The position numbers and the translations under genes were made by a program. A DNA stretch of 64,000 bases from Amoebophrya sp. A120 (taxonomy: Eukaryota > Sar > Dinophyceae > Syndiniales > Amoebophryaceae): contig CAJINV010000004.1 of NCBI GenBank assembly GCA_905178155.1, forward strand, positions 4,133,555 to 4,197,554, in the 5' to 3' direction. Of the stretch, positions 11,498-21,979 are shown in pieces. The notes below the pieces were generated by a model. The model had not been told where the DNA came from. It saw only the letters and a program-made list of their open reading frames with translations, and ran no database searches. Each line of letters opens with the position of its first letter. Position 1 is the stretch's first letter.

Positions 11498-13149
11498 CTT
11501 GATCTTGTTACTCTTGTAGTACTTATTGTACTGTAGATCTTCTTGAAAGAATTTTGTTCTTCTCGTCTTGGATGAACACTGGTGGGAGAAATGGCTGTAT
11601 GACGTTGCACATGAGCGGAACATTATCTACTTGTCTTGCCCCATGATCCAGCACAAGGATCAACAAGTTGAGCGCCGAGATCATCCATAGCACCAGTCTT
11701 GCAATATCCGTCAACCACATGACAAACAGGCTCTTCACCGGGGAGGAACAACACACCACGGCGTCACGCGCCCACCTGAGGCAGTCCGCCCCCGGGGTCA
11801 TGACCGGCGCACCAACTCTGTGCAGTGATTCCACCCTTTCCGCATTTGGTTTCGAACCAAACTCCGACCACGAGAACGACGCACAGCAAATGGTAGTTTA
11901 GTTTCATATCTTTATCTTTTTACTTTTGCTAAATGCCACGGAACAACACTCCCTAGTCCTACTAGCCCTTCACGTTTATCTGCTACTTTTATTTTGAATG
12001 CCAGTTTTGCTTTTGGGCCCTTTCTGTTTCATCTGCCACGACGCACAGGAGAAATGATTGTTGAAGACGTGTTGAATGACCAATGATACTAAAATCAGGG
12101 GGACGACGGGCTGACGTACAACACTCTTCTATTTTCATCCAAGAAGAGCTGTCACGAGCGTAATCGCGACCACGTAATGGAGGTTCCTACTGTGGAGGGC
12201 GACTGGGTTAAACGACAAAGAAAGGACACCCGGACGAATCGCATCCGGAAAGACACCCGCACGATTCGTATCCGGAAAGACACCCGGACGACCCGTACCC
12301 GGCCCGCCGGCCGCGACAATCGCACCAGTCGAACGGGACGCGTCGACCGAAGAAACTCCATCCACGGTGGGTACGGTCGAGAGTGAAGACTGCAGAGTGG
12401 AAACAGACAGAAAAGTAGAACAAGATAGTTAGACTTAGAAGGAGTCAACATGCTAGAACGTCTCGGAAAATATGACTAAGAGCGAAATAAACGCAAAAAC
12501 TTTCTCTGTCTGAACTGTAGTACATGTTTTTTCTAGAAAAAGTCCAAGAACGGGCGAGATTGGGTACTTGCGTGAGTGCAGCTATGCGACTGCGATGAAG
12601 TTTTATTTTAGTTTTCAATTATTTTTTGCCGATTGTCTTCAAAAAGCCGTATAATAATTATGTTGAGAAAAATATTTATAACACCAGCACTTCCCTAATT
12701 TACATGTACACATGGGAAAAAGAATCTATCAAGAGCAGCGGCCGGATCGCTTTGTACAGCTACAGTAACAGTTTTACGAACGATTTCAGAGTCGCTTTTT
12801 GAGAATCTTTCACCTCATCAAGATCCATTTTATCGTAGAAAACCAAAACTTGAACTTCGTATCTAGCTCTAGTTGCTCTCGATTTTTACTATTTTGTAGT
12901 TGTACAAGAAAGTTGGAAGTCCAGTTCCTAAGTAGCGTTAGACGTCGCGTTGAGAAGTAGTTGCGTATCTTTTTCGATGGTTTATCTCTTAGTTCGACAA
13001 GGAAAATCCACAGTTCCAAAAAACCAGAAGAAACCGTTGTCAAGTCTATTGAAGTCGTCGCCTCGGAAAATCGAATCGCCCTGCGTGGCAAGAACGCAAA
13101 GTAAGGCTGTACAGGCACGCGAAGCGACTCCTATTAGTTGCAGTTGTCT
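11498..13149. other. Intergenic with a short tandem repeat
   Basis: No supported gene. At about 12225-12305 a unit of about 27 bp (GGAAAGACACCCGGACGA and variants) repeats three times and makes an Arg/Thr-rich frame by chance. The remainder is AT-rich. Confidence 0.4.
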
Positions 13150-13672
13150 CTGTTCATCGTCATGGCAAGCGCTTCTTGTGGGGCGGGGTGGTAGGCACTA
13201 GCGCTACGTGTGTGCTGGCGGGGTGGTAAGAATGGTCGTGGGGCGGCAGGGTAGTAAGCACCTCATGTACGGCGGCCGCGGCATGTTAAGAGCAAATCTC
13301 TGGTGGGGCAGGGTGGCAAGCGCCTCATGTAGGGCGGGGTGGTAAGCAACTCATCTGGGGCGGGGTGGTGCTAAGTGCCTCCTGTGCAACGGGATCGCAA
13401 GCACCTCTTGTGGGGCGGGGTGGTGAGCGCCTCCTGCAGAGCGGGCGGGTGGTCAGCGCCTCCTGTGGGACGGGGTGGTAAGCACCTCTGGTGGGGCGGG
13501 GTGGTAAGCACCTCTGGTGGGGCGGGGTGGTAGTACACAAGTTGGTGGCGGTGGTCGTACACAGGTCACAGCTCGCCCGCCCCCCCACCGCCAGCCCCAC
13601 CCTCCCACCACCGCCCGCCCGCCCCACCCTCGCACCACCGCCCGCCCCACCCACCCACCGCCCCCCGCCCCA
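13150..13672. repeat. G-rich then C-rich minisatellite
   Basis: Imperfect repeats of about 25 bp, GTGGGGCGGGGTGGTAAGCA with variable CCTC-type spacers, run to about 13560. They switch abruptly to the complementary-type CCGCCCGCCCCACCCACC repeat. The strand switch makes the block a potential foldback. Confidence 0.85.
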
Positions 13673-14084
13673 CGCCGCTCTTGCCCACACCAACGCCGCC
13701 CCGGGCGCGTAGTGTGTGGTGGCGTGCGATGAAAATGATGAAGAACGGCGCTGAGCGTTGGATAGAAACTCCAGTATTTTTCTCGAATCAAGACGCTTTA
13801 GACGTAGTGTAGTTTTTGACATTGCTGCGTCGTAGATGGTTCTTTTTATTCGCACTACTGTAACTGGCGAAGCTGCATCCAGATCGCGCTGTTGCAAGCA
13901 ACCGCCCTTGATATGAGCATGACGAGGGAATGGTGGACGTGAGTGGTGTGAATTGCTGCACCGCATGGAGAAGAGGGAGTAGAATCAATCGCCAGGAAGT
14001 AAATATAGTCTTTTCGTTTTTAGGTCCTCATGGTCTGTTCTTGGCGTGGCTAAGGAGCTGATGTCGTTCGTTTCCCCCTCGAAC
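13673..14084. repeat. 412-bp exact direct duplicate, copy 1
   Basis: Identical base for base to 18301-18712 by reading both copies, and ended by a single N at 14085. The inside is unique-looking AT/GC-balanced DNA, not minisatellite. The position next to an N suggests that the same contig end was placed twice. Confidence 0.85.
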
Positions 14085-14085
14085 N

Positions 14086-15190
14086 CCCACCCACCACCGC
14101 CCGCCCCACCCTCCCACCACCGCCCGCCCCACCCACCGGCCGCGCGCCCCGTTCAAAATGATGAAGAAGGACGCGGAGTGGTCATGTGTCTGACCGGGTG
14201 GTGGGGCCGTGGGCACCCTTGCTAGCTCCGGCACCAATCAGCATGTGGTGGGGCCGCGGGCACTCTTTCTTGCCCGACAACCAATCTGCAGGTGGTAGGG
14301 CCGTGGGCACCCCGTGCCTGCCCGTTCCCTTCGGTCTGCCTGGGTGGTGGGGCCGTGGGCACTCTTTCTGGCACCAATCTGCATGTGGTGGGGCCGTGGA
14401 CACCACGTGGCTGGCGCCCTCGGTCTGAGGTGACATGGTGGTGGGGCCGTGGGCACTCTTTCTGGCTCTGCCACCAATCTGCATGTGGAGGGGCCGTGGG
14501 CACCTCGTGGCGCCCTCGGTCTGCCATGGTGGTGGGGCCGTGGGCACCCTTGCTAGCTCCGGCACCAATGAGCACGTGGTGGGGCCGTGGGCACCCGCAC
14601 TCCTTGGAGCTCTCGGTCTAAAAGGATGGTGGGGCCGTGGGCACTCTTTCTTCCTTGCCCCACCACCAATCTGCAGGTGGTGGGGCCGTGGGCACCCCGT
14701 GGCGCGCTCGGTCTGCCTGGGTGGTGGGGCCGTGGGCACTCTTTCTGACTGGCTCTGCCACCAATCTGCATGTGGTGGGGCCGTGGGCACCCCTTGGCGC
14801 CCTCGGTCTGACCGGGTGGTGGGGCCGTGGGCACCCTTGCTAGCTCCGGCACCAATCAGCACGTGGTGGGGCCGTGGGCACTCTTTCTTGCCCGACAGCC
14901 AATCTGCAGGTGGTAGGGCCGCGCGCACCCCGTGCCTGCCCGTTCCCTTCGGTCTGCCTGGGTGGTGGGGCCGTGGGCACTCTTTCTGGCACCAATCTGC
15001 ATGTGGTGGGGCCGTGGGCACCCCGTTGCTGGCGCCCTCGGTCTGACATGGTGGTGGGGCCGTGGGAACTCTTTCTGGCTCTGCCACCAATCTGCATGTG
15101 GTGGGGCCGTGGGCACCCCGTGGCTGGCGCCCTCGGTCTGACATGGTGGTGGGGCCGTAGGCACTCTTCCACCACTGAGCATCACCACGC
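14086..15190. repeat. GTGGTGGGGCCGTGGGCAC minisatellite array
   Basis: Higher-order array built on GTGGTGGGGCCGTGGGCAC followed by alternating spacers (CTCTTTCTGGC..., CACCAATCTGCATGTG...). The period is roughly 50 bp per half-unit and 100 bp or more for the full unit. Long open frames on both strands (over 500 codons on the minus strand) follow from the repeat and are not genes. Confidence 0.88.
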
Positions 15191-15320
15191 ACCACCACGC
15201 ACCCCTGCCTCCGGGCTCCGGCTACTGATAAAAATAAAATTGTGAAATTTCGCGGATCATTTCGCAATGAAATGAAAATAAAATTTCGAATTTTCGCGGA
15301 TTTGGGAAGCTGGTCGGGGG
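15191..15320. repeat. Spacer block, copy 1 (homologous to 15860-15985)
   Basis: AT-rich 110-120 bp block (CCGGGCTCCGGCTACTGATA, then AAAATAAAATTTCG-like words and CGCGGATTTGGGAAGCTGG) that recurs about 665 bp downstream with roughly 90 percent similarity by eye. Confidence 0.75.
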
Positions 15321-15770
15321 GTGGTCGTGCACAAGCTGGTGGGGCGGTGGTACACAAGCTGCCTGGGCGGCGGCTCCCAGTTAGGTGGGGCGGTGGTACG
15401 CGAGCTGGTGGGGCGGTGGTACACAAGCTGCCTGGGCGGCAGATCCCAGGAAGGTGGGGCGGTGGTACACAAGCTGGTGGGGCGGTGGTACACAAGCTCC
15501 GGGTCAGGCTGGTGGGGCGGTGGTGCACGAGCTCAAGCTGGTGGGGAGATGGTACACAAGCTGGTGGGGCGGTGGTGCGAGCTGGTGGGGCGGTGGTACA
15601 AGAGCTGGCGGGGCGGTGGTACACGAGCTGGTGGGGCGGTGGTACACGAGCTGCTGGTGGGGCGGTGGTACACAAGCTGGTGGGGCGGTGGTACACGAGC
15701 TGGTGGGGCGGGCGGTGGTACACAAGCTGGCGGGGCGGTGGTACAGTGCACATTGTGCACTGTGCCACCG
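15321..15770. repeat. CTGGTGGGGCGGTGGTACACAAG minisatellite array
   Basis: About 18 imperfect tandem copies of a unit of about 24 bp (GCTGGTGGGGCGGTGGTACA). Frames encoding GGAVVHKL-type repeats are by-products. Confidence 0.88.
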
Positions 15771-15824
15771 CCTCCATGTACCACAGCACGAAACAAAAGC
15801 TTGTGACAAGCTTTTGTTTCGTGC
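15735..15824. repeat. Two adjacent palindromes at the end of the array
   Basis: 15735-15775 forms an imperfect inverted repeat (GGCGGTGGTACAGTGCACA against its complement). 15786-15804 and 15806-15824 are perfect 19-bp arms around one base (GCACGAAACAAAAGCTTGT). They sit where the G-rich array gives way to C-rich sequence. Confidence 0.85.
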
Positions 15825-15859
15825 ACCACTACCACCACCACTGAGCTGACATCACCACC

Positions 15860-15985
15860 ACCACCACAACCACCACGCACCCCTCCGGGCTCCGGCTAAT
15901 GATAAAAATAAAATGGTGAATCTTCGCGGATTTCGCAAGGAAATAAAAATAAAATTTTGAACTTTCGCCGATTTGGGAAGCTGGG
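15860..15985. repeat. Spacer block, copy 2
   Basis: Second copy of the 15191-15320 spacer, ending in the same GATTTGGGAAGCTGG junction before another short GGTGGGGCGGTGGTAC array (to about 16160). Confidence 0.75.
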
Positions 15986-16179
15986 TGGGTGGTTGTGGAC
16001 AAGCTGGTGGGGCGGTGGTACAAAAGCTGGCTAGGCGGCGGCTCCCAGGCGGGTGGGGCGGTGGTATGCGAGCTGGTGGGGCGGTGGTGCACGAGCTCAG
16101 GCTGGTGGGGCGGTGGTACACGAACTGGTGGGGCGGTGGTACACGAGGCTGGCAGGGGTGGTGGTTGTGGCTTCAGCTG

Positions 16180-16965
16180 TGATTGTCGCCCGCATCATTC
16201 GGCCAGCCACCACCACCCACAGCTGAAGCTACCACCACCCAGCCACCTCATGCTTGAGAGCGAAGCCACCACCACCCAACCATGGCAGCCAGGAAACACG
16301 GAGGCGCGCTGCAGTGGGTGGTGGTGGCCGAAGTGGGTGGGCGTGGCATCAGCAGTGGGTGGTGGTGGCTTCAGCAGTGGGTGGCGGTGGCTGTGGCTGT
16401 GGCTGGTGATCCACCACCACCCACGAGCAACTGATGAAGCCACCACCACCCAGCCACCTCATGCTTGAGAGCGAAGCCACCACCACTCAACCATGGCAGC
16501 CAGGAAACACGGAGGCTCGCTGCAGTGGGTGGTGGTGGCCGAAGTGGGTGGGCGTGGCATCAGCAGTGGGTGGTGGTGGCTTCAGCAGTCGGTGGCGGTG
16601 GCTGTGGCTGTGGCTGGTGATCCACCACCACCCACGAGCAACTGATGAAGCTACCACCACCCAGCCACCTCATGCTTGAGAGCGAAGCCACCACCACCCA
16701 ACCATGGCAGCCAGGAAACACGGTGGCTCGTTGCAGTGGGTGGTGGTGGCCATCAGAAGTGGGTGGGGGTGGCGTCAGCAGTGGGTGGTGGTGGCTTCAG
16801 CAGTGGGTGGCGGTGGCTGTGGCTGGTCGCTCGTATCATTCGGCCAGCCACCACCACCCACAAGCAACTGATGAAGCCACCGCCACCCAGCCCCGTCATG
16901 CTTGGGAACGAAGCCACCACCACCCAACCACGGCAGGCAGCAGGCAGCAACGACGGTGGCTAAAG
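16180..16965. repeat. Long-unit satellite, about 3.5 copies of a unit of about 210 bp
   Basis: Each unit runs CCACCACCACCCAGCCACCT, CATGCTTGAGAGCGAAG, AACCATGGCAGCCAGGAAAC, GTGGGTGGTGGTGGC and GTGGCTGTGGCTGGTGATCC. The unit is itself a loose inverted repeat of CCACCACCACCC and GGGTGGTGGTGG. Confidence 0.85.
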
Positions 16966-16979
16966 TGGTTCTGGTTGGG

Positions 16980-17705
16980 CGGTGTTTGCTGCAGTTGGTG
17001 GTGGCGGCTGAAGTGGGTGGTGGTGGCTGAAGTGGGTGGCGGTGGCTGAAGTGGGCGGTGGTGGTTGAAGTGGGTGGTAGTGGCTGAAGTGGGTGGCGAT
17101 GGCTGAAGTGGGTGGCGGTGGCTGAAGTGATTGCGGGTCGTCCAGCAAATCACCCATGATGGCCAGCCACCACAACCCACTTACGGCAACCAGCGACCCC
17201 GGACCCTTCAGTTGGTGGTGGTGATGGTCGCTGAAGTGGGTGGTGGTGGCTTCAGCAGTGGGTGGTGGTGGCTTCAGCACCGCCACCTGAGCTTTTGCCC
17301 ACACCCCACCGCCACCCCGATGATCTTGCCCACACCCCACCGCCACTCCGCCCTTTGATGGTTGCCCACACCCCACCGCCACCGCCATTTGCGCACACCC
17401 CTCCGCCCCCGCCATTTGCCCACACCCCACCGCCACCGCCATTTGCTTCAGCATCAGTGCGTGGCGGTGGTTGTTGCAGTTGGCCCACACCCCACCGCCA
17501 CCCGTGGCGGTGGGGTGTGGGCAAATTGCGGTGTCGGTGGGGTGCGGCCAAAGATCAGGTGTGATGTGGCGGTGGGGTGTGGGCAAAGGGCGTTATGATG
17601 TGGCGGTGGGGTGTGGGCAAAGTGCGGTGGCGGTGGGGTGTGGGCAAAGTGCGGTGGCGGTGGGGTGTGGGCAAAGTGCGGTGGCGGTGGGGTGCGGGCA
17701 AAGTG
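16980..17705. repeat. GAAGTGGGTGGTGGTGGCT array, then CCCACACCCCACCGCCAC array with strand reversal
   Basis: About ten copies of an 18-bp GTGGGTGGTGGTGGCTGA unit to about 17275. Next come CCCACACCCCACCGCCAC units (28 bp), and from about 17510 the same unit in inverted orientation (GTGGCGGTGGGGTGTGGGCA) running into the gap. Confidence 0.85.
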
Positions 17706-18241
17706 NNNNNNNNNNNNNNNNNNNNNNNNNNNNNNNNNNNNNNNNNNNNNNNNNNNNNNNNNNNNNNNNNNNNNNNNNNNNNNNNNNNNNNNNNNNNNNN
17801 NNNNNNNNNNNNNNNNNNNNNNNNNNNNNNNNNNNNNNNNNNNNNNNNNNNNNNNNNNNNNNNNNNNNNNNNNNNNNNNNNNNNNNNNNNNNNNNNNNNN
17901 NNNNNNNNNNNNNNNNNNNNNNNNNNNNNNNNNNNNNNNNNNNNNNNNNNNNNNNNNNNNNNNNNNNNNNNNNNNNNNNNNNNNNNNNNNNNNNNNNNNN
18001 NNNNNNNNNNNNNNNNNNNNNNNNNNNNNNNNNNNNNNNNNNNNNNNNNNNNNNNNNNNNNNNNNNNNNNNNNNNNNNNNNNNNNNNNNNNNNNNNNNNN
18101 NNNNNNNNNNNNNNNNNNNNNNNNNNNNNNNNNNNNNNNNNNNNNNNNNNNNNNNNNNNNNNNNNNNNNNNNNNNNNNNNNNNNNNNNNNNNNNNNNNNN
18201 NNNNNNNNNNNNNNNNNNNNNNNNNNNNNNNNNNNNNNNNN
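17706..18241. other. Assembly gap, 536 N
   Basis: Run of unresolved bases inside the minisatellite field. The real length is unknown. Confidence 0.99.
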
Positions 18242-18300
18242 CCCATCCACCGCCCGCCCCACCCACCGCCCGCCCCACCCACCCACCACCGCCCGCCCCA

Positions 18301-18712
18301 CGCCGCTCTTGCCCACACCAACGCCGCCCCGGGCGCGTAGTGTGTGGTGGCGTGCGATGAAAATGATGAAGAACGGCGCTGAGCGTTGGATAGAAACTCC
18401 AGTATTTTTCTCGAATCAAGACGCTTTAGACGTAGTGTAGTTTTTGACATTGCTGCGTCGTAGATGGTTCTTTTTATTCGCACTACTGTAACTGGCGAAG
18501 CTGCATCCAGATCGCGCTGTTGCAAGCAACCGCCCTTGATATGAGCATGACGAGGGAATGGTGGACGTGAGTGGTGTGAATTGCTGCACCGCATGGAGAA
18601 GAGGGAGTAGAATCAATCGCCAGGAAGTAAATATAGTCTTTTCGTTTTTAGGTCCTCATGGTCTGTTCTTGGCGTGGCTAAGGAGCTGATGTCGTTCGTT
18701 TCCCCCTCGAAC
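18301..18712. repeat. 412-bp exact direct duplicate, copy 2
   Basis: Same as 13673-14084. It follows the gap and a short CCGCCCGCCCCACCCACC stretch, and continues into unique sequence at 18713, so this copy is probably the true locus. Confidence 0.85.
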
Positions 18713-19123
18713 CGTTGAGACGAGTGGAGTTGCTCTTGTAGGCAGCGCATTTTCAGGACCAACTTGGGGCGTTCTACTCAAGAGCACAGGTTAGAGTTAC
18801 ATACATAAATGAATTTCTTGGGCGATGCACTTGCCTTTATACAAACTCCATGGCGGCTAGAAATTAAAACTATGGATATAATTGTAGACGTTGCAGCCCT
18901 CATCTTCATGATTGACAGAATTAGCGCGAAGTTGTAAGATACTCAGAACACGGTAAAAATAAAGATTATGATGACCACGAACAACGAGAGCACTAGCCTG
19001 CAATATCAAATAAAGATTGTCGCTTCGCATTTTGATTTTTCGTGCAGAATGCATTGTGGCCCCCGCTCGAGCTCATCTGCGAATTGAATTACAGTGAGAC
19101 CTCCACCACGCGCGGACCAGCTT
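18713..19123. other. Spacer, nothing recognised
   Basis: AT-rich sequence upstream of the myristoylated-protein gene, with no frame or repeat of note. Confidence 0.5.
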
Positions 19124-20966
19124 ATGGGTTGCGGTGGATCGAAGAAAACCGCCGTAGAGCCGGCGTCTCCGACTACACCAGAGCCTCCGCGACAACCAGA
19201 GGAGCAGCCTGGCAAGCAAATTTCTTCATCCGCCCCCGCGAAGGACCTCGACGTGGGGACGGAGCAACACGATCATGATGTAGCAGCAGCAGCCCAAGAT
19301 GAACTTGCACAGAAAGCGAAAGAAGATGAGGAAGAATTGCAAGCGCGCGCCCGCGCAGCGGCCGCTGAACAAGAAGGACAAAATCAGCCCGAGGGTCATC
19401 AAGCTCAAGGGGAGGTGGAGGTGCAAGTTTTTGAGCTGGAGAACCTGCCAACTGAGAGCGGTACAACTACATCCGCTGACATTTTTTCCAAGAAAAGGGA
19501 GCGAAAGCAGGGTCGAAGAAGAAGGGCCTCGTCATCTGACGGTCCATCTGGACGAGCCGTCGAGGGCGACCAGGACGATTCCGCCGGGTCCGGATCGTCG
19601 GTATCAGACCAGGAACAGCTGGACACGCTGCTCGTCACGCAACAGCGGTCCGGGTCCGAGGCACACGGTAGTTCTCGGGAGGACAGCGAGACGGACGATA
19701 ATTTCATAGCAGGCCAGTTGCCGCTAGAAGGAGAAGGTCCCTCTCCGACAAAGAAGAAGGCTCGGCGAGCGAATCTGGAGCCGGCGTTCCCGGCGCCAAC
19801 GCCAGCCCAGCAGTACGCGTACGAGCGAGTGCCGGACAAGGTCTTTTACAGTCCGGGGAAACTACCGATCCCCGTGCGGGCCGTCGAGACAGAACCCAAA
19901 GACACCCGCGTGAAGGGACAGCAGAATGAAGAAGGTACTAAACTGATGAATCGCGTTCCGAGCATGATCATGATTTTGAAGATCGCGCTCACGATCCGTG
20001 TATGACCATCATGAGCGGTCAAGGGAGTTGTCGTTCTTCTTTTTATCGCGAAGGTAATGGCTCTTCTTTGAACTTGAAGAGAACTTTTGCTCACGATACA
20101 ACTACTGGCCGCCGGGATTACAACGATTAGTACTTTCTTCATCAAGTTTGCCTGCTGCAAATCCAAATGATTCTCGTCAGCAATGGCTTATAGCTCGTAC
20201 GTTTACGTATAGAAAACTGAACTGCGATGTTGGGTATGACATTGTCGCTTTTTCCTTTCTATCAGGCACGATCTCAGTGGAGCAGCTGACTGAGGAGCGG
20301 CTGCAGCTGGCGGAGGAACAGGACAAGGAGGCGGAAAAGGTGGAAGAAAAGCTGGAGTATGATAGTGGACAACACAACATCCCCCTCCCGCTCGTTTGCT
20401 TGATTTTTGCCTCCATCTACTTACAGCAAGAGTAAGAGAAGTTCTAAAATTGACACTCAGCACCAGCTTCTGCAAGACAATTCATGTGTATTGTAAGTAG
20501 TGCTGTTTGTTGTCATCATTAGCTTGTCAACTACTACATCCAAGAAACAGTGTCGCAACAAGGACAAGATAACAATTGACGTTCTTAAAGTAGCATTACA
20601 AACGCCGCCGGGAAGGTCATGATGAGTTTTGTTCACTCGGATAAAGAAACCGTGGAGCACAAGACGCAGATGACGGCGACGGAACTACGAACGTTGCAGG
20701 CCAGCCTGATTGTGGAAGCGCTGAGCCCCAAGCGCAACAACGGATCCGTGCTCAGTCCAAAGCGCCAAAAGGAAATCATCCAGCAAATACTGCATCCGGA
20801 GATGACAGCTGGGACAAATACGGCTGGAGGCGGAGCTGGTGGCAAGGATTCAGCCGAGAAAATAACAGGGGCTGGTGCTGGCGCAGGTAGAGGTACTTCT
20901 AGCGGGGTGTCGTCCACTTCCCCATTGGGTTCTTCATCTTCCCCCCGTGCACCGGCAGCTAAGTAG
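19124..20966 (+). CDS. Acidic disordered protein with N-myristoylation/palmitoylation signal, 409 aa
   Basis: Three exons (19124-19934, 20266-20364, 20647-20966) with GT-AG introns of 331 and 282 bp; the phases fit and the total divides by three. The ATG at 19124 starts MGCGGSKK, a textbook N-myristoyltransferase substrate with Cys3 next to it as a palmitoylation site, so the protein is probably tethered to the cytosolic face of a membrane. The frame is open upstream of 19124 only with a GTG start. The middle is Glu/Gln/Ser-rich with basic patches (KKRERKQGRRRR). Exon 2 encodes a charged helix (EQLTEERLQLAEEQDKEAEK) likely to be a short coiled coil. The tail is Gly/Ser-rich after LSPKRNNGSVLSPKRQKE. 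No enzyme domain; family unknown. Confidence 0.7.
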
Positions 20967-21979
20967 TTCTTCGCCGAGGTAAGGAACAATTTGGATGCAA
21001 GGCTGGAGACTGCGACTGGAACGAGACTTGTGGTCTGGAGCAGGTTGGACCGGAGTGGTCGTCGACACGGTGGTGCCGCGAGAAGATGAACACAGAAAGG
21101 GCTACAAGAACTTCAACCAGTTGTACCAGTAGTGCTCCATGTTGGCTTTTTGCGTTGCCTTGGTGAGCTCTACGAATATTGTAAACTCTGGTTTCGTCTG
21201 TTACTGTTTCTAACGCCATTGGGTGGAAGCACCAATTCAATGTTTCTAAATTCAACTTCTAGCGTTTAGTGTGGTGCCTAGTGGTGCTTCTCATGAGCGG
21301 TGTGCGCGCTGTCAGCCAATGCCCCGAGACGCTTAATACTGAAAGGAAGTGTTCCTCCCGTTGCACTTGCAGACGCCACTGTACTTAGGCTTGCTCTTGA
21401 ATTACGTCGCTTTTTCACGTCCAGCACCCACAGAAGCGTGGTTTTTGTTTTACTTTCCCGTCAAACGTTGTCGTGTTGACTGCGTTTCTGTTCGTGCAAA
21501 GATCGCAATAAAAATCGTCCTCTAGTATTGTTAATACCGTTCGCTCTTCGTGAAATCTGAGTTCGAAGTTGTTCGTAGTTTCTTGTCTTGGTCTTGCGCG
21601 GCTATGTCGTCTTCGTACCATTTTGTGGCAGCGCGTTGGCTCCTCTGCGTGCAAGTGAACTTTTTTTGTTCATCTACTCGTAAAAAAGTGAACTGCGGCT
21701 ACTCCTACTTCCAGCTGAACTTAGACTTACTATATTCAGCGTCGTCGTTCTTTCAGCGACATGCCTACTTACTACCTATAGTTCGTTCGTCCTGATTTTC
21801 AAAGTTGTGTAATTTAGTCCTCCACCGACAATACAACAAACAGGCTTTAACCTTAAGCTTCTACTTCCCCTGGATGAACTGGCAATAAATTTACGTGTGC
21901 CCCCCTAGTACTATCCGACGTAGAAGTTCCCATAGTTTTGACTCATGCTTTGATCAGGCGTACTGTCTTGTTGAAGTGT
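20967..21979. other. Intergenic spacer
   Basis: AT-balanced sequence with only short frames. No repeat, introner or RNA gene seen. Confidence 0.45.

Noticed and set aside
13150-15770. CRISPR-like array
   Set aside because: Repeats and spacers are both degenerate minisatellite sequence, spacers recur, and the genome is eukaryotic.
15321-15770. Clustered GCTGGTGG (Chi-like) octamers
   Set aside because: They are part of the tandem unit; Chi is a bacterial RecBCD site and has no meaning here.
14182-15789. 535-codon open frame on the minus strand
   Set aside because: It is a translation of the GTGGGGCCGTGGGCAC minisatellite; equally long frames exist on the other strand.
17454-18594. Long frames running through the N gap
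   Set aside because: Most codons are unknown bases; the rest is CCCACACCCCACCGCC repeat.
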